DNA of 64,000 bases, taken from assembly GCA_964458575.1 (NCBI GenBank), contig CAYWMD010000005.1:135258-199257 (forward strand), written 5' to 3'. Within the stretch, counting starts at the first letter, position 1. Every line of letters starts with the position of its first letter. This document shows, piece after piece, positions 9,112-18,182 of this stretch. The notes under the pieces are model-generated. The model made no database searches and was not told the origin of the DNA. It saw nothing but the letters and a program-made list of their open reading frames with translations. The DNA comes from CAYWMD01 sp964458575. Lineage in GTDB: Bacteria; Verrucomicrobiota; Verrucomicrobiia; Limisphaerales; JADLHS01. Position numbers and translations under genes: made by a program.

Positions 9112-10680
9112 TCACAGGTCTTTGCGGGGAAAAAGCGGCGCGGGATCGCCAATTGTCTGGCCGGTCTGCAAGCCGCCCCAGGTTGCGGCGGCGAACTTGT
9201 CGGGTGCGCCCGTCAGACCGAGTTGGGCGCAAATCTTCGTCGCGGTGTCGGGAAGGAACGGCCAGAGCAAGACTGCCAACACGCGGCAAGTCTCGGCCAG
9301 ATTGTAAAGCACCTCGTCGAGCCGCTTCGCGTTCGCCGGATCCTTGGCCAGCTTGAACGGCGCGGTTTGGTCCACGTATTGATTCGCGCGCGTGATCAGC
9401 GACCAGATGCTCAACAGCGCGGCTTGAAGCTGGTTTTGTTCAAAAGCCGAGCGCGTTTCGGCGATGGCCTTGACCGCGTCGGCCGCGAGTTCATCTGATC
9501 GCGCGGGCACGACACCATTGCGATACCGCTTGAGCATCGAGAGCGAACGATTCACCAGATTGCCCAGGCCGTTGGCGAGTTCCGCCTGGTAACGCGCCTT
9601 GAATCCGGCGTCCGTCCAGTTGCCGTCCGGGCCGAGGTCCAGTTCGCGCACCACATAATAGCGCAGGGCGTCCACACCCCATTCGTTGACCACCGCCACC
9701 GGATCTACCACGTTGCCGGTGGTTTTGCTCATGGGGGCACCATCCTTTTGCCACCAACCGTGGGCGAGGACCTGTTTCGGGAGCGGGATGCCCGCCGCCC
9801 GCAGCATGATCGGCCAGTAGATGGCGTGAAAGCGCACGATGTCCTTGCCGATGACATGAATGTCGGCGGGCCACAGTTCGATGGCTGATGACTGATCGCC
9901 GCTGGCTGATTGATAGAATCCTGCGAGCGGCGCGGTGGCGGCGGCATCGCCGAGCGCGACGGGGATGCTGTAATAATTCGTCAACGCGTCGAACCACACA
10001 TAATTCACGTACTCGGGATCGAACGGAATCGGAATGCCCCAGTTCAAACGCGCGGCCGGCCGGCTGATGCACAGGTCCTCCAGGTCGCGCGTCTTCAGGA
10101 AACCCAGCACCTCGTTCCGGCGCGCGTCAGGCTGGACGAAGGACGGATTCGCCTCGATGTATTCGATGAGCCATTGCTGGTGTTTCGCCATCCGGAAATA
10201 CCAGTTGTCCTCGACCAGTTCCTTCACCTCGCCCCAGCGTGGATGCCACGAGCCGTCCGGTTCGCGGTCCTTGTCCGTCAGGAATGTTTCCTCCTTCCAC
10301 GAATACCAGCCGCGATACGGCGCTTTGTAAATGTCCCCCTGCGCGTGCAATTTGCCGAGCATTGCCTGCACCACGGCCTTGTGTCGCGGTTGGGTGGTGC
10401 GCACGAAATCGTTGTTCGTGATGGCAAGCTTGCCAACGAACGCCTGCCATTGTGCTGCCAGTTCATCGCAATAAGCCTGCGGCGATTGTCCCCGTGCTTG
10501 GGCCGCCTGCTGCACTTTTTGCCCGTGTTCGTCCAAGCCGGTCAGGAAAAAAACATCCTGGCCCAAGCTGCGTCGCGCCCGCGCGATCACGTCGGTCACA
10601 ATTTTCTCGTAAGCGTGACCGAGATGCGGCTGGCCATTGACGTAGTCAATGGCGGTGGTGATGTAAAACCGTTTGCTCAT
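9112..10680 (-). CDS. metG: Methionyl-tRNA synthetase
   Basis: A 522-residue class I synthetase that charges tRNA-Met. The HIGH motif is P18-HLGH and the KMSKS loop reads PMSKTTGN near residue 317. The connective-peptide region lacks a full set of zinc-binding cysteines (GWYSWKEETFLTDKD), as in zinc-free forms. The anticodon-binding helical domain follows, and the protein ends near GDPAPLFPRKDL, without the C-terminal tRNA-binding (Arc1p-like) domain. The ATG at 10680 is chosen over the 74-codon upstream extension because the conserved N-terminus MSKRFYITTAIDYVNGQ begins there. It converges on the SGNH gene with 16 bp between stops. Confidence 0.95.
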   Translation of the reverse strand: MSKRFYITTAIDYVNGQPHLGHAYEKIVTDVIARARRSLGQDVFFLTGLDEHGQKVQQAAQARGQSPQAYCDELAAQWQAFVGKLAITNNDFVRTTQPRHKAVVQAMLGKLHAQGDIYKAPYRGWYSWKEETFLTDKDREPDGSWHPRWGEVKELVEDNWYFRMAKHQQWLIEYIEANPSFVQPDARRNEVLGFLKTRDLEDLCISRPAARLNWGIPIPFDPEYVNYVWFDALTNYYSIPVALGDAAATAPLAGFYQSASGDQSSAIELWPADIHVIGKDIVRFHAIYWPIMLRAAGIPLPKQVLAHGWWQKDGAPMSKTTGNVVDPVAVVNEWGVDALRYYVVRELDLGPDGNWTDAGFKARYQAELANGLGNLVNRSLSMLKRYRNGVVPARSDELAADAVKAIAETRSAFEQNQLQAALLSIWSLITRANQYVDQTAPFKLAKDPANAKRLDEVLYNLAETCRVLAVLLWPFLPDTATKICAQLGLTGAPDKFAAATWGGLQTGQTIGDPAPLFPRKDL

Positions 10681-11050
10681 CCGCGCGCAGTGTGGCGAAG
10701 GCGCATCGGCATTGCAACCACGCGCAACCGTGAGCGTTGGCAGTTCAACGGATTCAATCGAGGGAGGTTGGTTCTCGATGGGAAGGGCCGCGGCGGGCGC
10801 GATTTGACACTGCCACCGCGTCCCGACGGGACGGAACGTGAATAGCCGGTGAAAGCCCACGGGGGTGGACGGCAAAACTACATTCGACCCCGCAGGGGGC
10901 AAACCAATGTGCTCTGCGCCGACCTGCGGCTGTTCGGCTTCAGCCGCTTCGAGGCAAGGTGCGCCCAGGTTTTGTTGGGACCGAAATTTCTGGTGACGTT
11001 CCGAGAATCCCGGACTATCGTAACGCCGAGCAGCATCAAACGGATGCGGT
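10681..11050. other. 370-bp region between divergent metG and pseudopilin genes
   Basis: No convincing gene is seen here: the open frames are short and have no recognisable protein motif. The stretch must hold the promoters of metG and of the first pseudopilin gene, but no clear -35/-10 pair can be assigned. Confidence 0.5.
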
Positions 11051-11878
11051 ATGAACCAACCCGCAGCAAGTCAGCGGCATTGTCGGCAACCTCGTCCGGC
11101 TGGGGTCGGGCGGAAGCGCCGCGCATTTACCCTCATCGAATTGCTGGTGGTCATCGCCATCATCGCCATCCTCGCGGCGTTGTTGCTGCCCGCATTGGGC
11201 CGCGCCAAGCAGAAGGCCCTCACGATCGCCTGCCTCAATAACTTGAAGCAGCTTCAGATTTGCTGGCACTCCTACGCGCACGACAACGAGAACGTGATGA
11301 CGCCGAACAATTTTGTGTATTTCGTGACCATCGGCACGAACAGCACCAGTACGTTGGGCGAGGATGACATGACGTGGTGCCGTTCGATCGCGCCGCTGGA
11401 CGGTTATCCGATAGACGAAAATACGTCGCTGCTCTACCGCTACAATCAGAACTTCGCCATCTACCACTGTCCGGCGGACCGTTCCACGGTGAAGGATCAG
11501 CCGGAGAAAACCCGCAATCGCAGTTACAACATGAGCAACAGCGTCAATTGCCGGGCGGACAATCATTTTCGGAAGTTCGATGAAGTGCGCGTGCCGACGC
11601 AGTTGTTCGTGTTCATTGACACGCACGAGGACGCGATCTGGGACGCGACGTTTGGCGTGCTGCCGTTGGGAAGCTGGTGGCAGGATTACTGGCTCGATGT
11701 GCCCGCCGACCGGCATCAGCAGGGCGCGAATATTTCGTTTGCTGACGGTCACGCCGAGCGCTGGAAGTGGCGTGCGCCGAAGAAGGGCATTCCCGTGGGC
11801 GGCTACCATCAAGGTCCGGAGGATTTGAAGGATCTCCGGCGGCTCCAGCAACACATCAAAGGGCAGGGTGGGAATTGA
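11051..11878 (+). CDS. Type II pseudopilin-like secreted protein (prepilin leader, DUF1559-like)
   Basis: A 275-residue protein. A basic leader ends at RKRR-A25 and is followed by F26-TLIE30[12 protein letters not shown], the site for prepilin peptidase cleavage and methylation; the conserved Glu5 is E30. The helix runs into [20 protein letters not shown], the wording typical of the very abundant Verrucomicrobiota/Planctomycetota prepilin-like proteins. [15 protein letters not shown] segment near residue 230 is the terminal H-X9-DG-type motif. It probably works in or through a type II secretion or pilus-like machine. A second member follows after 32 bp. Confidence 0.85.
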   Translation: MNQPAASQRHCRQPRPAGVGRKRRAFTLIELLVVIAIIAILAALLLPALGRAKQKALTIACLNNLKQLQICWHSYAHDNENVMTPNNFVYFVTIGTNSTSTLGEDDMTWCRSIAPLDGYPIDENTSLLYRYNQNFAIYHCPADRSTVKDQPEKTRNRSYNMSNSVNCRADNHFRKFDEVRVPTQLFVFIDTHEDAIWDATFGVLPLGSWWQDYWLDVPADRHQQGANISFADGHAERWKWRAPKKGIPVGGYHQGPEDLKDLRRLQQHIKGQGGN

Positions 11879-11910
11879 TTCCAAAGTTTATCCAAAAAGA
11901 CTATTGTTCA

Positions 11911-12822
11911 ATGGATCAACGGAACAATCCCGACATGGAACTCAGCAATTATTTCCGGTTCGCCCCTCGCCCCGTCCCTCTCCCCATCGGATGCCAAGGG
12001 GCGGGTGAGAGGGACGGTTGTTGTTCCCGCGTCAGCCGCGCATTTACGCTCATCGAATTGCTGGTGGTCATCGCAATCATCGCCATCCTGGCTGCGTTGT
12101 TGTTGCCGGCGCTGGCCCGGGCCAAGGTCAAGGCGGATCGCATTTCGTGCCTGAACAATTTGCGGCAATTGGGTATTTATCTCCAGGTTTACACCGATGA
12201 GAACAGCGATACCTTTCCAGCACACCGCAATCAAAACGAGGGAAACAATCCCACCACGGCGCTGACAAATTGGTGGGGCACGGCCATCATTGGCTATGCT
12301 TTGAATCAGAGCAATCTGTTCCACTGCCCCGCCATCAAGGGCCAGCAATTCGAGAACGGTCTGCGGTGGGATTGGAAGTTTGATTGCCACTTGGTGGGGT
12401 ACGGTTTCAATAGTTGGTTCCTGGGGCGTTGGCCGTACCCCGACGCAGCCAGCATGACCGGTGGCCGGCAGACTGTGGGTGGAATTACGATTGTCACGCC
12501 ACGCCAGTTCAAGCGCACCGCGATCATCTCACCGGCTGACTGTCTCCAAGTGGACGATACCATGCCCAAGAATGATCTCGACTGGAGCAGCAGCAGTTGG
12601 TGGCCGCTGGCCTGCATGGATTCGCGCTACAGCACGGGCGGTTACGAAGGAGTCTCGACGATCCGCCATCGCGGGTTGGGCGTGGTGGTGTTCACCGATG
12701 CGCACTCCGAGGCGCGCAAGGATAAAAACATCAACCCACCGCGCGATCCGGCCACGGGCGACGCGCTGGCCCTGGTCAATTCCAAATACTGGGATCCGCT
12801 CAAGCGCGGCGGGGAACGGTAG
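11911..12822 (+). CDS. Second pseudopilin-like secreted protein, leader contains a palindromic repeat
   Basis: A 303-residue paralogue of the preceding protein. The cleavage site is A44/F45 with Glu at 49, then the same hydrophobic helix and [20 protein letters not shown]. The leader is unusually long (44 residues) because residues about 18-36 ([18 protein letters not shown]) are translated from a dispersed palindromic repeat at 11963-12017. [18 protein letters not shown] segment near residue 253 replaces the usual DGH motif. The start at 11911 is the first in-frame ATG after the previous stop; the Met at 11935 is an alternative. Confidence 0.82.
   Translation: MDQRNNPDMELSNYFRFAPRPVPLPIGCQGAGERDGCCSRVSRAFTLIELLVVIAIIAILAALLLPALARAKVKADRISCLNNLRQLGIYLQVYTDENSDTFPAHRNQNEGNNPTTALTNWWGTAIIGYALNQSNLFHCPAIKGQQFENGLRWDWKFDCHLVGYGFNSWFLGRWPYPDAASMTGGRQTVGGITIVTPRQFKRTAIISPADCLQVDDTMPKNDLDWSSSSWWPLACMDSRYSTGGYEGVSTIRHRGLGVVVFTDAHSEARKDKNINPPRDPATGDALALVNSKYWDPLKRGGER
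11963..12017. repeat. Dispersed palindromic repeat, CCCTCTCCCC family, within a pseudopilin leader
   Basis: CCGTCCCTCT at 11972-11981 pairs exactly with AGAGGGACGG at 12008-12017, around a CCCCATCGGATG core. The same family is found at 25691, 31983, 32105 and 58333. Here it is read in frame as part of a protein leader. Confidence 0.8.
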
Positions 12823-12900
12823 ATCGCTTGTCGAACAGGCTGCGGCCAGGATGGCCTCGCTCCGGGGACGCGCCTTCAACTGCAACCGCGCGAAAACATT

Positions 12901-14010
12901 TCAACGTTTGGGGAGGGCAGGGGAATTCGTTATCACACCGGGCACTTCGGACCGATGAACCAGTTGATACGAATTCGGAGGGACGGCGATGATCGCCAGA
13001 TTATCTTGCGCCAGGGTCGCCTCGATCGCGTAAAGCAACTCGGTTTTGGTCAGGGGTATTTTGATTTCAAAATAGATCGGCCTTTTGCCGAATCGTTTTG
13101 AAGGAATGGCTTTCGCCTTTTTGAGCTGCGCATAGTACGCGACGAGATTGTCCGCTTCCGGCTTGGGCGGCGTTGCCGGCGGACCGAAGATGGCGGTGCG
13201 CGCCCGCAGGTACAGTCGGCTGAGTGTGGCTTTTACTTGCTGTGCGGGCGTGGGTTTCGGCGGTGGTGGTTTTACACTCAGCGCCACAGGCGAATTCCTG
13301 AAGGTGGGAATTTTGCCCGGATCAATCAACCGCTCGCCCTTTGCCGGAGCAGGGGCACGGGTTTGGATTTGTGACGCAGTCGCGAGGGGAACAACCTGTG
13401 CAAACTTGTCTCCGTCATCAATGATCGCGACGTCGTTCAACGCGAATAGCGCCCTGATCGCATACGCAAATTCGTCGCGAGTCAGCGGCGTGCGATTCCG
13501 AAAGCGAGTGACGCAGATCAGGTTCGGCGAACGAAGTATGGTTCGGTGGCTGACGTCGGAATACGTTGCCAGGATCTGGTTCAGATCAACGGATAGCCAA
13601 TGGATAAATCCTGGAGGAATGTCCGCGCTGCCCGGGCTGGGGCGCGTCAGGCGGGCCAGGAACTGCTCTGGTGGCGCGTTACTCCAACCCACCGGCTGCA
13701 AGCGCACGAATTTCTCACCATCCTTCACGGGCTTGATCCCGTGCTTCGCGAATTCCCCCGCGATGAACGCGAGGGCGAGATTCGTGTCGGTGGCCATTTC
13801 AGTAGGCAGTGCCGAATTCAAGTCTGGCAAGTTGCGAGCGATGAGAACGGATCTTCCAGTCAATTCGCCATAAACATCCAACAAGTCTTCGTTCGGAAAG
13901 TGGTGTGCCACGCGCGTCGACGCTGGTGCGGGTGGGAGTTGGGTTGGGGTCTGCCCGGAAAGGGACGCGGTGGCCAAACCGATGATGAAGCCCGCACAAA
14001 ACGCTCGCAT
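12901..14010 (-). CDS. Secreted protein with repeated secretin-N-domain-like segments
   Basis: About 369 residues from the ATG at 14010, which opens directly into a signal peptide (MRAFCAGFIIGLATASLSGQ); a GTG at 14052 is an alternative start. Three segments share one pattern: residues near 70-105 (NLALAFIAGEFAKHGIKPVK), near 180-210 (TRDEFAYAIRALFALNDVAI) and near 320-355 (TKTELLYAIEATLAQDNLAI). Each is a helix followed by a hydrophobic strand, as in the short N1-type domains of GspD secretins. No secretin pore domain is present. It is encoded convergent to two pseudopilins, which suggests a part in type II secretion, but that is inference. Confidence 0.6.
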   Translation of the reverse strand: MRAFCAGFIIGLATASLSGQTPTQLPPAPASTRVAHHFPNEDLLDVYGELTGRSVLIARNLPDLNSALPTEMATDTNLALAFIAGEFAKHGIKPVKDGEKFVRLQPVGWSNAPPEQFLARLTRPSPGSADIPPGFIHWLSVDLNQILATYSDVSHRTILRSPNLICVTRFRNRTPLTRDEFAYAIRALFALNDVAIIDDGDKFAQVVPLATASQIQTRAPAPAKGERLIDPGKIPTFRNSPVALSVKPPPPKPTPAQQVKATLSRLYLRARTAIFGPPATPPKPEADNLVAYYAQLKKAKAIPSKRFGKRPIYFEIKIPLTKTELLYAIEATLAQDNLAIIAVPPNSYQLVHRSEVPGVITNSPALPKR

Positions 14011-14080
14011 GCTTTGTGCACAGCTTACTTGATCGCGTTGCGCCTTGTCCACGGCACAAGCGGTCTTTGAGAAACGACCG

Positions 14081-14836
14081 TTACTTGCCCGCCCCGCCGC
14101 CGTTCAGCGCCGCCATCGTGCGTTGGTAGGTCGTTTCAGGCGTTCCAGCGGCGGAAATGGTGAGCAGCAATCCCCGTTGACGATAGTAATCGGCCAGCGG
14201 CTTGGTGCTCTTCTCGTAAACCTCCATGCGCAACCGGACGGCTTCGGGACGGTCGTCTTCGCGTTGAACCAGCTTCCCGCCGCAATGATCGCACACGTCC
14301 GCGACGCGGGGCGGACGTCCGGTCACGTGAAAGACCGCCTTGCAACCGCCGCAGGTCCGCCGGCCACTGAGGCGGGCGACGATTTGCTCGATGGGCAGGT
14401 CGTAATTCAACACCGCATCCAATTTGATGTTCTCTTGTTTGAGCAACGCATCCAAAGCTTCAGCTTGCGCGACCGTGCGGGGAAAACCATCCAGCAGAAA
14501 TCCACCGGCGCAGCGCAGGCAACGCATTCGTTCGCGCACGAGATCGAGCACGGTCGTGTCCGGCACGAGATCGCCGCGGCGCATGTAGTCCAGGGCGGCT
14601 TCCAGCGCCGGGGTGCGTTCGGCCTCGGGGAGATTCTTGGCGGCGCGGAAGATGTCACCGGTGGAAAGCTGGCACGTGCCGAGCCGTTCGGACAACAGTT
14701 CAGCCTGCGTGCCCTTGCCCACGCCCGGCGCGCCCAACAAAACAAAACGGCGCGGCTGCTCCTGGTTGACCGGCGGCACGCCGCAGCAGGCACTCCCGCC
14801 CTTGATCCAACTGGCCCGATCATTTTTCGCACTCAT
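14081..14836 (-). CDS. adk: Adenylate kinase
   Basis: A 251-residue nucleoside monophosphate kinase (ATP + AMP to 2 ADP). The P-loop is G35-APGVGKGT43, followed by LSTGDIFRAAKN, and GGFLLDGFPRTVAQAEAL is the AMP-binding DGFPR block. The LID domain keeps the zinc-binding cysteines: CGGC and CDHC about 20 residues apart. Compared with typical 215-residue enzymes it has an N-terminal extension of about 27 residues before the first strand. The ATG at 14836 is preferred over an open frame reaching 15109, which has no conserved residues. Confidence 0.93.
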   Translation of the reverse strand: MSAKNDRASWIKGGSACCGVPPVNQEQPRRFVLLGAPGVGKGTQAELLSERLGTCQLSTGDIFRAAKNLPEAERTPALEAALDYMRRGDLVPDTTVLDLVRERMRCLRCAGGFLLDGFPRTVAQAEALDALLKQENIKLDAVLNYDLPIEQIVARLSGRRTCGGCKAVFHVTGRPPRVADVCDHCGGKLVQREDDRPEAVRLRMEVYEKSTKPLADYYRQRGLLLTISAAGTPETTYQRTMAALNGGGAGK

Positions 14837-15188
14837 AAAAACCCTTTCCGAACAAATTTCCGTTTCGAACGCAGCGAGCGTCGGCCAAAGGTCCGGTTCG
14901 TTCAAGAAGGGATGCGTTAAAAGGCAATTTACGATTTTCCTTTGCCAAATTCGGCGCAGTTCGCTGGTCGGGACGGTTGAACTGCCGGGCGCATTTCCTG
15001 GAAATGAATTTGAGTTGAGCGCAAACGACCGACAACAAATGACAAAGGACCGACAGCGGACGTGGCCGGGATCGCGGTAGGTTGCCTCGGATGATATTTT
15101 TGAAATCATCGCTTTTCGGGCCTGAATCCGGGTGGGTGGGAAAAGTCCACCTTGCCAGATGAGTTGAATTCACCTAGCTTGCCGCGCC
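14837..15188. other. 352-bp region between divergent adk and feoA; short repeat motif
   Basis: No gene is supported here. At 15024-15058 there is a low-complexity stretch built of GACCGACA and AATGACAAAGGA units, a type of short-word repeat seen between genes in this window. The rest must contain the adk and feo promoters, but no clear promoter or metal-regulator operator can be assigned. Confidence 0.5.
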
Positions 15189-15488
15189 GTGAACAACAAA
15201 GCATCCGCCTCCTATGAGGTTCTGCAAGGCCAGTGCGCCGGGGAAGCGGTGTGCCCGTTGAGTCACGTGGAGGTCGGCGCGCGGGTGTGCGTCAAACAAC
15301 TCACCAGCCAGCCGGAAGTCTGCGATCGGCTGCGGGAATTGGGGCTGGTGGAGGACCAGGAAGTCCGGCTGGTCAGCCGGCATCACAGTGTCATCTGCCA
15401 GATTTGCAATGCCCGTGTCGCGCTCAGCGCGGAACTGGCCGACGCCATTCTCGTTCAACCCCTCTCAGCTGCTGCAACCGCCCGGTGA
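15189..15488 (+). CDS. feoA: FeoA-family protein
   Basis: A 99-residue protein with one FeoA (SH3-like) domain: VCPLSHVEVGARVCV, then EVCDRLRELGLVEDQEVRLV and SRHHSVICQICNARVALSAE. FeoA is a small cytoplasmic partner needed by the FeoB ferrous-iron transporter. It is the first gene of a feoA-feoA-feoB operon; its TGA overlaps the GTG start of the second FeoA gene (GTGA). Two cysteines (CQIC) in the domain may be redox- or metal-sensitive. Confidence 0.85.
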   Translation: MNNKASASYEVLQGQCAGEAVCPLSHVEVGARVCVKQLTSQPEVCDRLRELGLVEDQEVRLVSRHHSVICQICNARVALSAELADAILVQPLSAAATAR

Positions 15489-15730
15489 GCGCTGCCGTTC
15501 AACCGTTGACTTCGGTCGCCCTGGGCACGACCGCGACGGTCGTGGAGATTAAAATCCCCCCGGAACAGCGGCCGCGCCTGATGGAAATGGGTTTGCTCGT
15601 CGGTACGACGGTCGAACTGATCCGTTTCGCGCCGCTCGGTGACCCGGTCGAGATCAAGGTGCGCGGCTACAATCTCACGTTGCGCAAAAGCGAGGCGGAG
15701 CAAATCCTGGTGAAGGTGGCGCAGGACTGA
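15485..15730 (+). CDS. feoA: Second FeoA-family protein
   Basis: An 81-residue protein starting at GTG 15485, which overlaps the stop of the first feoA by four bases. It holds a single FeoA domain: LGTTATVVEIKIPPEQRPRL, MEMGLLVGTTVELIRFAPLG, DPVEIKVRGYNLTLRKSEAE. This is the classical FeoA pattern (G-hydrophobic pairs, DP-E, G-x-L-R). Tandem feoA genes before feoB occur in many anaerobes and Verrucomicrobiota. The upstream open frame is an artefact of overlap with the first feoA. Confidence 0.87.
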   Translation: MSAAVQPLTSVALGTTATVVEIKIPPEQRPRLMEMGLLVGTTVELIRFAPLGDPVEIKVRGYNLTLRKSEAEQILVKVAQD

Positions 15731-15745
15731 ACAAGGCGAACCATG

Positions 15746-15881
15746 GAAAAAGCTCCAAGCTCCAAGCTCCAACATCCAGAGAAACACCAGGCAACAAACT
15801 TCAAACCGGCTTGCGTGGCGTATCTTGGGAGTTTGCACTTTGGAGATTGTCTGGAGCTTGGAAGTTGAGGCTTGGAGCTTC
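15746..15881. repeat. Inverted-repeat element between feoA and feoB
   Basis: The left end consists of repeated AAGCTCCAAGCTCC words at 15749-15770 and the right end of GGAGCTTGG... GGCTTGGAGCTTC at 15852-15881, the complementary words in opposite orientation, with about 80 bases between. It occupies nearly all of the 160-bp gap in the feo operon and makes an otherwise meaningless upstream extension of the feoB frame. It resembles a non-coding mobile repeat. Confidence 0.65.
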
Positions 15882-15890
15882 TATTCGCGC

Positions 15891-18065
15891 ATGTCTCAAT
15901 CCTCACCAGCAAAGCCAGGAAGTCACTACGTTGCCGTCACCGGCAATCCGAACTGTGGCAAGACGACGTTGTTCAACGCGCTGACGGGACTGCGCGCGAA
16001 GGTCGGCAACTACGCCGGGGTCACGGTCGAGCGCAAGGAGGGCAAGCTCCTCGGCACGCCGGCGGGCACGGAAATCCGGCTGCTGGATCTGCCCGGCACT
16101 TACAGTCTCAGCCCGAATTCGCTCGATGAACAAATCTCCCGCGACGTGCTGCTCAATCGGTTGCCCGAACTGCCGTCGCCCGATTTGATCATCGTGGTCG
16201 TGGACGCCTCGAATTTGCAGCGCAATCTCTATTACGCCACCCAGGTCGTCGAACTCGGCCATCCCTCGATCATCGCCCTCAACATGGTGGACGTGGCGGA
16301 GGCGAACGGGCATCGGATTGACGAGCAGAAACTTTCCGAGGCGTTGGGCGTGCCGGTGATGCCGCTGGTGGCCAGCACCGGCCAGGGCGTTGCGGAGTTG
16401 CGGGAACGGATTGTTTCGTTCTCGCGCGCAGCGTCGGAAACCAAGCCGAAATTGTTCTGCCAGTTGCCGGGCTTGTTCCGGATCGAGGCCATGAATCTGG
16501 CGGACCTGCTGGCCGCAACATTCAGCGAACGGAAACTCCAGGCCACGGCCGAAGCTTTGTTGATCCTGACGAACGAAAAGGCGCTGGCATCGTCCCAGAC
16601 ACATTATCCCCAACAAATCCAGGACGCTGTGGCTGCGGCGCGGAAGCGGTTGGAGGTCGCCAACGTGGACTGGCGCGGCGCCCCCATCGAATGGCGTTAC
16701 GCCAAGGTGGCGGAAATCCAGCGCGCGGTGACGACGGAACTCGCACCGCCGGGCGAAACGTTCAGCGACAAGCTGGACCGAGTGCTCACCCACAAAGTCT
16801 GGGGCACAATCATTTTCGTCGCGGTCATGGCGTTCATGTTCCAGAGCATTTTTACCTTCGCCAAATGGCCGATGGACGGCATCCAGTTCTGCGTGGACTG
16901 GCTCGGTGGCCAGGCGGGCAAATGGATCGGGCCGGGTGACCTCAACGATCTGCTGGTCAACGGCATCATTGCGGGCGTCGGGGCCGTGGTCGTTTTTCTG
17001 CCGCAAATCCTGCTGCTGTTTCTGTTCATCGGCTTTTTGGAGGACACGGGTTACATGGCGCGCGCGGCCTTTTTGATGGACCGCTTGATGAGCAAGGTGG
17101 GGTTGCACGGCAAAAGTTTCATTCCGCTGCTGAGTTCGTATGCCTGCGCGATTCCCGGCATCATGGCCACGCGGACCATTGAGACGCCGAAAGACCGGTT
17201 GGTGACGATTCTGGTGGCGCCGTTGATGAGTTGTTCGGCGCGGTTGCCGGTGTATGCGCTTCTGATCGGAGCGTGCATCCCGCACCGCAAGGTTTTTGGC
17301 TTTCTCGGTCTGCAGGGCCTCACGATGCTTTCGATGTATCTGCTCGGAACGGTGGTCGCGCTCATCATGGCCTGGGTGTTTAAGAAAACCCTGCTCAAAG
17401 GCGAAGCGCCGATGCTCATCATGGAGTTGCCGCCCTACAAATGTCCGTTGCTGCGCGTGGTGGTGCGGCACATGTGGGATCGCTCGAAACTTTTCCTCAA
17501 GCGCGCGGGCACGGTGATTCTGGGGATCAACATCGTTCTGTGGGGGCTGGCAACCTATCCGAAACTGGATCGCGAAAGCGTCACCAGGAACGGCTTCGCG
17601 CTCTCCCAGTTGACGAACAACGAAATCGCGGGCGAGCAGCTTCGCCACAGTTTCGCGGGCATGATGGGGCGCGCGATCGAGCCGGTCATCGCGCCGCTGG
17701 GTTTCGACTGGAAGATCGGCATTGGCATCGTTGGCTCGTTCGCCGCGCGCGAGGTTTTCGTCAGCACCATGTCCACGGTATACAACGTGGGCAACGATGA
17801 CTCGGACTCGACGATGAAGAGCCTGGCCCAGACCTTGCGCGACCAGAAGCATCCCGACGGCCGGCCGGTTTACACAACGCTGGTGGCAGTGACCTTGATG
17901 GTGTTTTACGTGTTCGCGATGCAATGCGTGAGCACGGTGGTCGTCGTGCGGCGCGAGACCAATTCCTGGAAGTGGCCGTTCTTCCAATGGCTTTACATGG
18001 GCGCGCTGGCCTGGATGCTCGCATTCATTACCTACCAAGGTGGTCGCTGGCTGGGGTTGGGTTGA
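15891..18065 (+). CDS. feoB: Ferrous iron transport protein B
   Basis: A 724-residue inner-membrane Fe2+ transporter. The N-terminal G domain has G1 at G18-NPNCGKT25, G3 as DLPGTYSL and G4 as NMVD. The membrane part contains two Gate-type regions (VVFLPQILLLFLFIGFLEDTG; SCSARLPVYALLIGACIP) with about eight helices, ending at TYQGGRWLGLG. The ATG at 15891 is used because the 22 upstream codons in frame come from a repeat element. It is co-directional with two feoA genes. Confidence 0.95.
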   Translation: MSQSSPAKPGSHYVAVTGNPNCGKTTLFNALTGLRAKVGNYAGVTVERKEGKLLGTPAGTEIRLLDLPGTYSLSPNSLDEQISRDVLLNRLPELPSPDLIIVVVDASNLQRNLYYATQVVELGHPSIIALNMVDVAEANGHRIDEQKLSEALGVPVMPLVASTGQGVAELRERIVSFSRAASETKPKLFCQLPGLFRIEAMNLADLLAATFSERKLQATAEALLILTNEKALASSQTHYPQQIQDAVAAARKRLEVANVDWRGAPIEWRYAKVAEIQRAVTTELAPPGETFSDKLDRVLTHKVWGTIIFVAVMAFMFQSIFTFAKWPMDGIQFCVDWLGGQAGKWIGPGDLNDLLVNGIIAGVGAVVVFLPQILLLFLFIGFLEDTGYMARAAFLMDRLMSKVGLHGKSFIPLLSSYACAIPGIMATRTIETPKDRLVTILVAPLMSCSARLPVYALLIGACIPHRKVFGFLGLQGLTMLSMYLLGTVVALIMAWVFKKTLLKGEAPMLIMELPPYKCPLLRVVVRHMWDRSKLFLKRAGTVILGINIVLWGLATYPKLDRESVTRNGFALSQLTNNEIAGEQLRHSFAGMMGRAIEPVIAPLGFDWKIGIGIVGSFAAREVFVSTMSTVYNVGNDDSDSTMKSLAQTLRDQKHPDGRPVYTTLVAVTLMVFYVFAMQCVSTVVVVRRETNSWKWPFFQWLYMGALAWMLAFITYQGGRWLGLG

Positions 18066-18182
18066 GGTGACATCCGGCGGCCAAGAGTTTCAACTTTCGG
18101 TCCGCAGCGAAAGGAGCTATTCTGCCGGCATGGCCCACGAATCTGCATCCCGCTTCGCGTGCCTCATGACCATTACACGCGA

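Noticed and set aside
15903..18038. 711-codon minus-strand open frame over feoB
   Set aside because: Antisense shadow; its translation is rich in His, Arg and Gln and shows no domain, while feoB is unmistakable.
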